Of a stretch of DNA of 64,000 nucleotides, positions 1 to 8,188 are shown in pieces. The stretch is from the NCBI RefSeq assembly GCF_900110275.1, contig NZ_FODC01000001.1:434001-498000 (forward strand), read 5' to 3'. Source of the stretch: Duganella sp. CF517. GTDB lineage: Bacteria; Pseudomonadota; Gammaproteobacteria; Burkholderiales; Burkholderiaceae_D. Made by a program: the position numbers and the translations under genes. Position 1 is the first letter of the stretch. Each line of letters begins with the position of its first letter. The notes beneath the pieces are model-generated. The model did not search any database. It was given only the letters and a program-made list of their open reading frames with translations, and was not told the origin of the DNA.

Positions 1-279
1 CTGGGCGGGCCGTTCATCGAATCGACGCACGGCAACCTGAAGTTCACCGCGCCGCTGACCGGCATCACCGCCGCCGTGGTCGGCGTCATCCTCAACCTGG
101 CGCTGTTCTTCGCCTGGCACACCTTGTGGCCGCGTGGGTGGAGCGGCGCCTTCGAGTGGCCGTCCGCGCTGATCGGGCTGGCCGCCGGCGTGGCGCTGTT
201 CCGTTACAAACGCGGCGTGATCCAGGTCGTGGTAGCCTGCGGACTGGCCGGCTTGGCCTGGACGCTTTTCGTCAAATGA
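1..279 (+). CDS. chrA: Chromate transporter ChrA, C-terminal end (partial)
   Basis: The reading frame is open from the first base and closes at a TGA at 277-279, giving the last 92 residues of a membrane protein. The visible segment has a glycine/proline entry (LGGPFIESTHGN), then hydrophobic stretches around residues 20-42 and 52-90, ending WTLFVK. This matches the C-terminal part of CHR-family (ChrA) transporters, which export chromate across the inner membrane; the GGPFIE...ITAAVVGVILNLA pattern is the main basis. The 5' part lies outside the window, so length and start cannot be judged. The next gene begins at the overlapping ATGA, suggesting translational coupling. Confidence 0.75.
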   Translation: MGGPFIESTHGNLKFTAPLTGITAAVVGVILNLALFFAWHTLWPRGWSGAFEWPSALIGLAAGVALFRYKRGVIQVVVACGLAGLAWTLFVK

Positions 280-710
280 GGAATATGAGAGCTTACTTAT
301 ACCCCGCTTACATCTATCCCGCGTTGCTGCTGGCCGCGCTGGGCGGCTGCGCCCTGCGAACACCGGCGCCCAAGCCGGTGCAGGTCTGGGAGAGCCCGGC
401 CGCCGACTATCCGGCGATTTGCATGGTGATGCAGTCGGACGGCACGCTCGCCTTCAAGGGCGGCTTCCAGTTCTACCAGCCGGGCAAATGGCGGCACGAT
501 GGCGCCACCGGGATGCTGACGGTGACCTTGGGCGGCAACGCCGACTTCCCGTCCGACATCGCCAAGGTGCAGCTGCGCAGCAAGATCGGCGCGCTGGCGG
601 CGTACAACGAACAGCGCCGCGAACTGACCTACAAGGTCGGCGCGGCGACGCCGTTCATCGCGCTGGGCAATTTCTATTTTTACCGCAAGGACGCGTGCGG
701 CGCCACCTGA
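276..710 (+). CDS. Small putative lipoprotein, unknown function
   Basis: A 144-residue protein. The start at 276 overlaps the chrA stop (ATGA); an internal ATG at 285 is the alternative. The N-terminus is a signal sequence ending in a lipobox (LLAALGGC), so the product is probably a lipoprotein anchored through the Cys at about residue 25. The mature part has no motif I recognise; it contains aromatic/glycine runs (GGFQFYQPGKW, ALGNFYFYRK) suggesting a small beta-rich periplasmic domain. Coupling to chrA is the only functional hint, and a role in chromate resistance would be speculation. The convergent flhA gene ends 21 bp beyond it. Confidence 0.6.
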   Translation: MRNMRAYLYPAYIYPALLLAALGGCALRTPAPKPVQVWESPAADYPAICMVMQSDGTLAFKGGFQFYQPGKWRHDGATGMLTVTLGGNADFPSDIAKVQLRSKIGALAAYNEQRRELTYKVGAATPFIALGNFYFYRKDACGAT

Positions 711-731
711 GCCGCGCCGCGCATTCCCGGA

Positions 732-2819
732 TCAACCGACGGTGCCGATGATGCTCACTTCGCGGTTCTCGGGAATCTCGTTGTACGACAGCACGTGCAG
801 GCCGGGCGCGAACAGGCGCGCGTAACGCGCCAGCAACGGGCGGATCTGCGGCAACACCAGCAACAGCGGCGGCGTCGCCTGCTGCTTCATCTGCTCGCGC
901 GCCACCGGCATGTTCACCTGCAGCTGCGCCAGCAGGTGCGGGTCGATCGGGTAGTTGTCCAGCACCACCTTGCCGCTCTGGCGCGCTTGGTTCAACGAAC
1001 CGAGCAACATGTTCTCGAGGTCGCCGCCGAGGTTGAAGGCCAGCATCTCGGTCTTTTGCCCGAACAGCCCGGTGACGATCTGGCGCCGCAGCGCGCAGCG
1101 CACCTCGGCCGCCAGCAGGATCGGGTCCTTGGTGGTCTCCGAGCTGTCGACCAGCGTGGTGGCGATCGGCACGATATCCTTCAGCGAGACGTTCTCGGCC
1201 AGCAGCACGCGGAACACCCGCAGCATCTGCGTGTGCGTCAGCGCCTTGTCGAGCGAGGCGGCCAGCTTGGGCGACAGCGCCGTCAGCCGGTCCATCAGCG
1301 CCGGCACGTCCTCGTGGCGGAACAGCTCGGGCAGGTATTCGCGGATCAGCTTGGACAAATGGGTGGCGATCGCGCTCGGCGCCTCGACCACCTGGTAACC
1401 GAGCCCCAGCGCGTTGGCCTTCTCGCTCGTTTCGATCCACGTCACCGGCATGCCGTAGGCCGGCTCGATGCCGGGAATGCCGTCGATCTGGCCGTAGATG
1501 TTGGGCGACGGGATCGCCATCAGGCGGTCGGCGAACACCTCGGCCTGGGCCACCACGCTGCCCGAGAGCATCACCGTGTACTGCGACGGTTTGAGGCCGA
1601 GGTCGTCGCGCACGACGATCGGCGGCAACAGCAGGCCCATCGATTCGGACAGGCTCTGGCGCACGCCGCGCACCCGCTTGGTCAGCGGCTCGCCGTGGGT
1701 CTTGTCGATCAGGCCGACCAGTTTATAGCCCAGCGCCAGCTGCAACTGCTGCACCGCCGGCAGGCTGTGCCAGTCGAGCTCGGGCGCGCGGTCGTCGCGC
1801 AGCGCCGCCTCGATGGCGTCGATGCCGGAGGTGTCGGGCGCCTTGACCACCTGCCCCAGCTTCCAGCCGACATAGGCCAGCACGATGGCGAACGGGGTGA
1901 ACATCTGCCATGGCATGCCCGGCACCACGGCCAGGATCAGCATCATGCCGGCGGCGCTGAACATCACCTGCGGCGACGTCAGCACCTGGTCGCCGACCTG
2001 CTTCTCGAAGTCGCCCGAGTCCGAGATGCGGGTCACCAGGATGGCCGAGGCGGCCGACAGCAGCAGCGCCGGGATCTGCGCCACCAAGCCGTCACCGATG
2101 GTCAGCAGCGCGTACTGCTTGAAGGCGTCGCCGAACGACATGTCCTGCATGATCGAGCCGATCGCCACGCCGCCGACCATGTTGATGATCAGAATCAGGA
2201 TACTGGCGACGGCGTCGCCGCGCACGAACTTGGAGGCGCCGTCCATGGCGCCGTAGAAGTCGGCCTCGGCGGCGACGTCCTTGCGCCGCGCCTGCGCCTT
2301 CTCCTGGTTGATCAGGCCGGCGTTAAGGTCGGCGTCGATCGCCATCTGCTTGCCCGGCAAGGCGTCCAGCGTGAACCGCGCCGACACTTCCGAAATGCGC
2401 TCGGCGCCCTTGGTCACGACCATGAAGTTGATGATCATCAAAATGACGAAGACGACGATACCGACCACGTAGTTGCCGCCGATGACGACCTCGCCGAAGG
2501 CTTCGATCACCTCGCCGGCGGCGGCCGTGCCCTGGTGGCCGTGCAGCAGCACCACCCGGGTCGAGGCCACGTTCAACGTCAGCCTGAGCATGGTGGTGGC
2601 CAGGATCACCGTCGGGAACACCGAGAAGTCCAGCGGCCGCTTGGCCGAGACGGCCACCATGATGACGATCAGCGCCAGCACGATGTTGAACGTGAACATC
2701 ACGTCCAGCAGGATAGGCGGCAACGGCAGGATGATCATCGCCAGGATCACCAACAGGAATATCGGTGTGGCGAACTTGTGGCGACGCGCTTCGGCGATCA
2801 ACCGCTGGAATAAATTCAT
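732..2819 (-). CDS. flhA: Flagellar export gate protein FlhA (lateral type, LfhA)
   Basis: A 695-residue inner-membrane protein forming the cytoplasmic ring of the flagellar type III export gate. The N-terminal half (about residues 18-320) carries many transmembrane helices. The FHIPEP-family signature is visible as RLTLNVASTRVVL, followed by GEVIEAFGEVVIGGNYVVG. The C-terminal half is the soluble docking domain, ending REVSIIGTVG. Length is normal for the family. It is the last gene of the minus-strand block; its ATG overlaps the flhB stop (ATGA), so it is translationally coupled. No terminator is obvious in the 21 bp before the convergent lipoprotein gene. The lateral assignment comes from cluster order. 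Confidence 0.96.
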   Translation of the reverse strand: MNLFQRLIAEARRHKFATPIFLLVILAMIILPLPPILLDVMFTFNIVLALIVIMVAVSAKRPLDFSVFPTVILATTMLRLTLNVASTRVVLLHGHQGTAAAGEVIEAFGEVVIGGNYVVGIVVFVILMIINFMVVTKGAERISEVSARFTLDALPGKQMAIDADLNAGLINQEKAQARRKDVAAEADFYGAMDGASKFVRGDAVASILILIINMVGGVAIGSIMQDMSFGDAFKQYALLTIGDGLVAQIPALLLSAASAILVTRISDSGDFEKQVGDQVLTSPQVMFSAAGMMLILAVVPGMPWQMFTPFAIVLAYVGWKLGQVVKAPDTSGIDAIEAALRDDRAPELDWHSLPAVQQLQLALGYKLVGLIDKTHGEPLTKRVRGVRQSLSESMGLLLPPIVVRDDLGLKPSQYTVMLSGSVVAQAEVFADRLMAIPSPNIYGQIDGIPGIEPAYGMPVTWIETSEKANALGLGYQVVEAPSAIATHLSKLIREYLPELFRHEDVPALMDRLTALSPKLAASLDKALTHTQMLRVFRVLLAENVSLKDIVPIATTLVDSSETTKDPILLAAEVRCALRRQIVTGLFGQKTEMLAFNLGGDLENMLLGSLNQARQSGKVVLDNYPIDPHLLAQLQVNMPVAREQMKQQATPPLLLVLPQIRPLLARYARLFAPGLHVLSYNEIPENREVSIIGTVG

Positions 2820-3955
2820 GACTGCTTAACCTCGCTCATGGATGTGGGGACGACGACTTCGTTTGGATACGCCGGCTCGGCGGCGCGCCGTCCGGTACGG
2901 AATGCTTTCAGCTGCAGCACGTAGTTCAGCACCTGCGAGACCGCCTGGTACAGCTGCACCGGGATCTGCTGGTTGACCTGGCTGGTGTTGTAGATGGCGC
3001 GCGCCAGCGGCGCCAGCTCCATCACCTCGATCTTGTGTTCGCTGGCGATCTGGCGGATGTAGAGCGCCATCTCGTCGACGCCCTTGGCCACCACGTACGG
3101 CGCCTCGGCGCGGTCGTGGTCGTACTTGAGGGCGACCGCGTAGTGCTCCGGGTTGACGATGACGACGTCGGCGCTGGGCACGGTCTTGCGGGCGCTGTTG
3201 CGCGCCAGCGCGCGCTGCAGCTGGCGGATCCGCCCTTTGACCTCGGGCCGGCCCTCGGTCGACTTGTGCTCCTCCTTCATGTCCTGCTTGCTCATGCGCT
3301 GCTGTTTGGCGAAGAAGAAGGCCTGCGCCGGCACGTCGATCAGCGCGAAGATGACGAACACGGCGATCAGCGCCATCAGGCCGTCGAGCATCAGGTTCGA
3401 GCCGTTCATCATCGCCTGCCCCATCGGCATGTGCTGCAGCTGCGTGTAATCCTTCACCGTCGAGCGCGCCACGTGGATCAGCACCGAGATCAGCACGCCG
3501 GCCTTGGCGATCGACACCAGCAGCTCGAAGCCGTGCTTGGCGCCGAACAGCCGGCCCAGGTTGGCGGCCGGGCTCATGCGGCTGAGCTTGGGCGCCCAGT
3601 GCTTGGTGGTCATCACCCAGCCGCCCGGCACCATCGCCCCCAGCACGATGAACAGCGGCACCACGAACAGCGGCAGCACCATCTTGATGAACAGCAGCAT
3701 GGCGCTGCCGAACACGGTCGACATGGCGTTGTCGATCGAGCCGACGCTGTCGAACGGCGCGAAGCTCTGGTGGAAGATCTCGTGGAAGTCGGCCATGTAG
3801 TTGGGCAGCAGGTAGACAAACAGCTTCAGGCTCACCAGGATGCCGATCGCCGTCGACAGGTCGCGCGAGCGCACCACCTGGCCTTCGTCGCGCGACTTCT
3901 TGAGCTTCTGTTGTGAAGCCTTTTCTGTCTTGTCGCCGGTGCTGCCCTCAGCCAT
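2816..3955 (-). CDS. flhB: Flagellar export switch protein FlhB (LfhB), NPEH variant
   Basis: A 379-residue inner-membrane component of the flagellar export gate that changes substrate class from rod/hook to filament. The charged start (GDKTEKASQQKLKKSRDEGQVVRSRDL) and four transmembrane segments within about residues 30-210 are typical. The cytoplasmic autocleavage motif, normally NPTH, reads NPEH here (Asn268, codons at 3143-3154): Asn, Pro and His are kept but Thr is Glu. Flanking residues (DVVIVNPEHYAVALKYD) are otherwise canonical. The C-terminal tail (about residues 350-379) extends past the usual domain. The start overlaps the end of fliR by 8 bp, and flhA follows with an ATGA overlap. 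Confidence 0.96.
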   Translation of the reverse strand: MAEGSTGDKTEKASQQKLKKSRDEGQVVRSRDLSTAIGILVSLKLFVYLLPNYMADFHEIFHQSFAPFDSVGSIDNAMSTVFGSAMLLFIKMVLPLFVVPLFIVLGAMVPGGWVMTTKHWAPKLSRMSPAANLGRLFGAKHGFELLVSIAKAGVLISVLIHVARSTVKDYTQLQHMPMGQAMMNGSNLMLDGLMALIAVFVIFALIDVPAQAFFFAKQQRMSKQDMKEEHKSTEGRPEVKGRIRQLQRALARNSARKTVPSADVVIVNPEHYAVALKYDHDRAEAPYVVAKGVDEMALYIRQIASEHKIEVMELAPLARAIYNTSQVNQQIPVQLYQAVSQVLNYVLQLKAFRTGRRAAEPAYPNEVVVPTSMSEVKQS

Positions 3956-4745
3956 TGGCGGCCACCTGCATCTGCTGGCGGATCAGCTCCAGCACCTGGT
4001 TGGTCATGCGCACGTAGTGGTCGGGGATGAAGCGCACCACCTCGGCCAGCATCACCAGGCCGAAGATGGTGATCACCGAAAAGCCCAGCGCGAACAGATT
4101 CAGGCTGGGCGCGACCCGGTTCAGGAAGCCGAAGCCGAGCTGCACCACGAGGGTCGAGAACACGATCGGGATCGCCAGCAGCATCGCCGCCGAGAAGATC
4201 CAGGCGACGTTGTAGGCCACCGCGTTGAGCAGTATCGGCGCATAGCCGTGCCCGAGCGGCCAGGCGCGGAAGCTCTGGCCGATGATGTTGGCGATCACCA
4301 GGTGGCCGTCGATGGCGAAGAACACGATGATCGACAGCACCGACAGCAAGGCCGAGACCACGTCCGACGACTGGCCGTTCATCGGGTCGTTCATCACCGC
4401 CATCGAAAAGCCCATCTGCGACGACACCATGAAGCCGAGCACGCCGACGACCGACATGGCGAAGTGGAACGCCAGCCCCAGCACGAAGCCGATCAGCGCC
4501 TGCTCGATGGTGGCGACCACGCCGTGCATCGAGAACGGATCGATGCCGTAGTTGCCCACGCCGCCGACCGCACCGGTGGCCGGCAGCATCAGCACCGCCA
4601 GCACCAGCGCGATCAGGATGCGCACCGTCACCGGCGTGACGGCCTCGCCCAGCACCGGGGCGCCGATGAACATCGCCAGGATGCGGCAGAACGGCCACCA
4701 GATGGCGGTGAGCATCGGCAGCAGCTGGGCCAGGACCGGTTCCAT
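3948..4745 (-). CDS. fliR: Flagellar export gate protein FliR (LfiR)
   Basis: A 265-residue polytopic membrane protein of the FliP-FliQ-FliR gate. I start it at 4745 (MEPVLAQLL); the longer frame to 4808 adds an Arg/Pro/His-rich stretch that does not look like protein and would run into fliQ. Hydrophobic helices alternate with FliR features such as FAMSVVGVLGFMVSSQMGFSM and the C-terminal region (GLVMLAEVVRFIPDHYVRMTNQV). The gene sits 20 bp after fliQ and overlaps flhB by 8 bp, the conserved export-gate order. Confidence 0.94.
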   Translation of the reverse strand: MEPVLAQLLPMLTAIWWPFCRILAMFIGAPVLGEAVTPVTVRILIALVLAVLMLPATGAVGGVGNYGIDPFSMHGVVATIEQALIGFVLGLAFHFAMSVVGVLGFMVSSQMGFSMAVMNDPMNGQSSDVVSALLSVLSIIVFFAIDGHLVIANIIGQSFRAWPLGHGYAPILLNAVAYNVAWIFSAAMLLAIPIVFSTLVVQLGFGFLNRVAPSLNLFALGFSVITIFGLVMLAEVVRFIPDHYVRMTNQVLELIRQQMQVAANG

Positions 4746-4765
4746 GTGGGGGTTCGGGGGCGCCG

Positions 4766-5038
4766 CTAGCCGACCAGGGTGGCGGCGCGGGTGAAAATGG
4801 AGACGCAAAAGTCCATCAGGTAGCCGGCCATCCAGCGGCCCATCAAAATGATGGCCAGCAGGGTGACCAGCAACCTGGGCAGGAAACTGAGCGTCTGTTC
4901 GTTGATCTGCGTGGCCGCCTGCACCAGCGCCACCAGCAGGCCCATGATCAGGCCGGGCACCACCAGCAGGATCACCAGCAGCATGACGATGTGCAGCGAT
5001 TCGACCACCAGGTCGACGGCAACTTCGGGAGTGAGCAT
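4766..5038 (-). CDS. fliQ: Flagellar export gate protein FliQ (LfiQ)
   Basis: A 90-residue protein with two transmembrane helices (about residues 13-38 and 52-75), the standard FliQ size and topology. The signature ALVQAATQINEQTLSFLPRL between and entering the helices is strongly conserved in this family. It assembles around FliP/FliR in the inner membrane as part of the export gate. It lies 24 bp after fliP and 20 bp before fliR in the minus-strand block. Confidence 0.96.
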   Translation of the reverse strand: MLTPEVAVDLVVESLHIVMLLVILLVVPGLIMGLLVALVQAATQINEQTLSFLPRLLVTLLAIILMGRWMAGYLMDFCVSIFTRAATLVG

Positions 5039-5062
5039 GGCTAGCCTATCTCAATCTACTAT

Positions 5063-5839
5063 CTAATACGCCTGCACGCTGGTGACGAGCGTGTTGACGG
5101 TCAGGGTCCAGCCGTCGACCAGCACGAACAGCAGCAGCTTGAACGGCAGCGAGATCACCAGCGGCGACAGCATCATCATGCCCATCGCCATCAGCACCGA
5201 CGACACCACCAGGTCGATCACCAGGAACGGGATGAACAGCATGCAGCCGATCTGGAACGCGGTCTTCAGCTCCGACAGCACGAACGCGGCCAGCTTGACG
5301 GTGAACGCGTGCTCGGCCGGCACGGTGATTTTATCCTCGCCGGCCAGGTGGGCGATCTGCTGCAGCGCGGCCTTGCTGGTTTGCGCCAGCATGAAGCGGG
5401 AAACGGGTTTTTCGGCGATCTGCAGCGCCGTCTCCAGGCTGATCTTGTCCTGGTCGTACGGCACGAAGGCGTCGGTCCAGATCTGGTCGCCGATCGGGCG
5501 CATCACCAGCAGCGTCAGGATCAGCGCGACGCCGGTGATCACCCTGTTGGGCAGGCCCTGCTGCAGGCCCAGCGCCTGGCGCAGCAACGACAGCACGATG
5601 ACGAAACGGGTAAAGCTGGTCATCATCATGACCATCACCGGGAGCAAGCCCAGCAAGGTCATGATGATCAGGATTTGCATCTTGACCGTCAGCTCGGTCT
5701 TGGCGCCCGGCACCACGTTGGCCAGCAGGTCGACCGCCTGGGCCGCGCCCGGCGCCAGCGCCAGGCCGGCCGCGAACGCCGCCACGCCGGCGGCGGCCAG
5801 GCCGGGCCGGCGCCACCGCGTCGTCACACTCCGGGTCAT
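5063..5839 (-). CDS. fliP: Flagellar export gate protein FliP (LfiP)
   Basis: A 258-residue protein with a cleavable signal peptide (Arg-rich start, hydrophobic core, AAQA at about residue 35), as FliP normally has. The mature part shows FliP hallmarks: FTRFVIVLSLLRQALGLQQ in the first cytoplasmic loop, and paired C-terminal helices with FLVIDLVVSSVLMAMGMMMLSP. It forms the core channel of the export gate. Its ATG overlaps the fliN stop (ATGA). No fliO lies between fliN and fliP, the position it occupies in primary flagellar operons; absence of fliO is usual for lateral-type clusters. Confidence 0.96.
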   Translation of the reverse strand: MTRSVTTRWRRPGLAAAGVAAFAAGLALAPGAAQAVDLLANVVPGAKTELTVKMQILIIMTLLGLLPVMVMMMTSFTRFVIVLSLLRQALGLQQGLPNRVITGVALILTLLVMRPIGDQIWTDAFVPYDQDKISLETALQIAEKPVSRFMLAQTSKAALQQIAHLAGEDKITVPAEHAFTVKLAAFVLSELKTAFQIGCMLFIPFLVIDLVVSSVLMAMGMMMLSPLVISLPFKLLLFVLVDGWTLTVNTLVTSVQAY

Positions 5840-6210
5840 GAAGTCATCATGTCGAGATTGAGGCCGTCCAGGTCGATGACTTTGAGGCCGTAGTTTTCGC
5901 CGGCCACCACCACCTCGGCGCGGCCGATGGCCGTGCCGTTGACCTTGATGACCAGCGGCTCGCCGGCCAGCACGTCGAGCTCGACGACGCTATCGGGGCC
6001 GATCGCCATCAACTCCTGCAGCGAGATGCGCGCCGAGCCGACCTCCAGGGTCAACGTCACCGGGATCTTGCGCATCATCGCCGGCAGGTCGCGGCGCGGC
6101 GCGACGGCCGGCACGTCGGCCAGTTCGGTGCCGACCTGGTCGATGATCATTTCCTCGGACAGGTCTTCCAGCAGGGCGTCGGTGGGATTGGCTACGTTCA
6201 TGTTCATCAT
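5836..6210 (-). CDS. fliN: Flagellar motor switch protein FliN (LfiN)
   Basis: A 124-residue protein. The last 70 or so residues form a SpoA/SPOA fold: IPVTLTLEVGSARISLQEL, then GSVVELDVLAGEPLVIKVNG-like sequence and GRAEVVVAGENYGLKVIDL, the FliN consensus. It forms the lower part of the C-ring with FliM. Three nearby in-frame ATGs (6210, 6207, 6201) leave the exact start open. Only 2 bp separate it from the fliM stop, and it overlaps fliP by 4 bp. Confidence 0.94.
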   Translation of the reverse strand: MMNMNVANPTDALLEDLSEEMIIDQVGTELADVPAVAPRRDLPAMMRKIPVTLTLEVGSARISLQELMAIGPDSVVELDVLAGEPLVIKVNGTAIGRAEVVVAGENYGLKVIDLDGLNLDMMTS

Positions 6211-6212
6211 GT

Positions 6213-7097
6213 TTATTCAACATCTTCAAAGGAGGTTAGACAGAGTTTGCCCTTGTGCTCGGTCACGGCCGCGGTGAACAGCCGGGAATCCTCGAGCAGG
6301 ACGTCGGCTCTGCTCAGGCTGATGGGGATGACATCGCCCACCTGCAAATCGTACAAGGCTCCCAGCATCACTTCCTTGCTCGCCAGGCGGCCCGTCAGGC
6401 CCACCTGCAGGCGCTGCGCCAGCGGACTGGCGGCCTGCGGTTTCTTGGCGCCGTCGCGGTCGCGCAACAGGCCGCGCAGCACGCTGGCCATCAGCGCCTT
6501 GTCCAGCGCGAACCAGAACTGGCCGGTGGCGCCGCTGGCGTTGTCGGCCAGGGTCACGGTGATGGTCCAGTTGCCCTTGGGCGGCGGCGCGCCGGGCGCC
6601 GGCTTGAATTCGGTGTCGACGCCCTCCTCGGCGCCTTCGGCGGACGGCGCCTTGTCGATCACCGGCAAGTTGAGCTCGATGCGGCCGGCCAGCGTGCCGG
6701 CCAGCTGTTGCCCCAAAACCACAGCGAGCCGCTCCTCGGTGGCGGTCACGCGCACCGTGTTTTCGTCGACCGTGGCGGCGCTATTGTCGGACTTGCCACT
6801 GCTGCCGTAACGGAAGTTGAGCACGCTGAGCAACACCTTGCGCTCGAGCGAAAAGGCGATATGGCCGGCCGGCGCGGCAAAACTCAACCAGCGCCCGCGC
6901 TGTTCGCCGTCGAACCGCGTGAACTGCACGTCGTCTACCCGGAACGCGCCCCAGTAGCGGCGGTTCATGTTCAAACGCATGGCCTGCGTCAGGTCGTCGC
7001 GCAACTGGGCCGCAAAGATATGCAGCAGGTGCACCGGACGCCCCAGCAAGCAAGGGTCCAGAACCTGATGGGGCGCGGTCGGTTTTGTGGTTGTCAT
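6213..7097 (-). CDS. fliM: Flagellar motor switch protein FliM, reduced N-terminus (LfiM)
   Basis: A 294-residue C-ring protein, first gene of the minus-strand block. The C-terminal SpoA domain is recognisable (QVGLTGRLASKEVMLGALYDLQVGDVIPISL). Canonical FliM (about 330 residues) opens with the CheY-P-binding peptide around EIDALL; here the protein starts MTTTKPTAPHQVLDPCLLG, with no such motif and no upstream in-frame start. The middle domain is also divergent: I cannot find the GGxG segment used to bind FliG. This matches lateral-type FliM proteins and suggests a switch that does not take CheY-P in the usual way. The identification rests on the C-terminal domain and on fliN following directly. 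Confidence 0.88.
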   Translation of the reverse strand: MTTTKPTAPHQVLDPCLLGRPVHLLHIFAAQLRDDLTQAMRLNMNRRYWGAFRVDDVQFTRFDGEQRGRWLSFAAPAGHIAFSLERKVLLSVLNFRYGSSGKSDNSAATVDENTVRVTATEERLAVVLGQQLAGTLAGRIELNLPVIDKAPSAEGAEEGVDTEFKPAPGAPPPKGNWTITVTLADNASGATGQFWFALDKALMASVLRGLLRDRDGAKKPQAASPLAQRLQVGLTGRLASKEVMLGALYDLQVGDVIPISLSRADVLLEDSRLFTAAVTEHKGKLCLTSFEDVE

Positions 7098-7759
7098 GTT
7101 ATGGCCAGGTCGGATAATTCTTCATACTCCTCCATCATCGCACTATCCAGCTAAAAACTGGTTACTTCCAGCGCAAAATTTGGCTCCGTGCAACAGCATA
7201 AGGCAAGTAGGTCGGGATCGCTAGGAACAGTCTACAGGAAAATTCACATTATTGCTATGGAACAAGTTTTGTCGCAGGATGTTTACGTAGGGCAAATAAA
7301 CCTTTACAAGAATATTGCTAGCCGGTAAGCTAAACGCAGCCTCATAGAGGAATCGCTGCAACGCAACAAACATTAATAAACGACCCTTAGTGAATGATTT
7401 ATAACGGTATTTACTCCAGGAAAACACTTTCCAAGAGCGCCGGAATTGGCATCGAAAACATTTAATCAGGGTACGCTCAAAACGTGACATTTTCCCGCCG
7501 CACAATACCGCCCGACACAATTGCAAAAATGCAATGCACCAGGGTTAGTCCGACAGCGCCGCCACGATCTTTCCTACAAGACTGTGACATGCAAGATGGA
7601 TGTGTAGCACGAATGAGATAGACATAGTGCGGTTCAGCCCGGCATTGGACGCGGACGCGACGCCGGGCTTGCCGCTCACCGGCAATCTGGATATGGTAGA
7701 CACGTGGGACGACGCGGCGCGCAAGCGGCGCGCGTTGCACGCAACAGGAGGTAACAAGC
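7098..7759. promoter_or_regulatory. Divergent intergenic region between the fliM and fliE blocks
   Basis: A 662-bp stretch without a convincing gene, separating the two divergent halves of the flagellar locus. About 7140-7480 is clearly A+T-rich compared with its surroundings; 7480-7750 returns to high G+C. It should hold the promoters for both fliM-flhA and fliE onward. I found no site matching sigma-54 (GG-N10-GC) or sigma-28 consensus well on either strand. In enterobacterial Flag-2 loci the sigma-54 activator gene lafK lies here; no such gene is present. A strong ribosome-binding site (AGGAGGT, starting about 7746) precedes fliE. Short open frames here (7221-7526 and 7477-7761, minus) look random. 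Confidence 0.5.
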
Positions 7760-8125
7760 ATGAGTAACGGATTCTCCAGCCTGATTCAGGCCGACCTGGC
7801 GTCATTGACCAACGCCGCGCAAACGCTGGGCAACAGCGCCATCGCGCCGGCCGCCCAGTTCGGCGGCCAGGCCGGCCAGTTCGGCGCCGCCGACGCCAAC
7901 GCCGGCTTTTCGTTCGCCCAGTCGATGAAGGACGCGATCGGCAAGGTCAACGACGGCGACGCCGCCGCCGGCCAGAAGATGGCCGACGTCGACGCCGGCA
8001 AGAGCGACGACCTGGTCGGCGCCATGCTGGCCAGCCAGGAGGCCAGCCTGTCGTTCTCGATGCTGATGCAGGTGCGCAACAAAGTGATGGGCGCCGTCGA
8101 CGAGCTCATCAAGTTGCCGCTGTAA
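7760..8125 (+). CDS. fliE: Flagellar MS-ring/rod junction protein FliE (LfiE)
   Basis: A 121-residue protein linking the MS ring to the proximal rod; FliE is among the first exported rod parts. The C-terminal half has the FliE pattern (GFSFAQSMKDAIGKVNDGDAAA... then ASQEASLSFSMLMQVRNKVMGAVDEL). The N-terminal third is Ala/Gln/Gly-rich and somewhat longer than in the E. coli protein. A near-perfect Shine-Dalgarno (AGGAGGT) lies about 8 bp before the ATG. It is the first gene of the plus-strand block; fliF starts 63 bp downstream. Confidence 0.94.
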   Translation: MSNGFSSLIQADLASLTNAAQTLGNSAIAPAAQFGGQAGQFGAADANAGFSFAQSMKDAIGKVNDGDAAAGQKMADVDAGKSDDLVGAMLASQEASLSFSMLMQVRNKVMGAVDELIKLPL

Positions 8126-8188
8126 GCGCGCGCCCCAGCCACCTACCTGCCGACACCACCGCGCACCCACAACGCGAAAGCAATCAAC

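Noticed and set aside
7288-7326. FlhDC-box-like inverted elements (GGGCAAATA and TATTGCTAGCC)
   Set aside because: The half-sites match the consensus only with shifted spacing, and no flhDC gene is visible to support it.
7221-7761. Two minus-strand frames (7221-7526 and 7477-7761) in the fliM-fliE spacer as possible regulator genes
   Set aside because: No ribosome-binding site, no recognisable fold, and Cys/aromatic-rich composition unlike neighbouring proteins; they look like chance frames.
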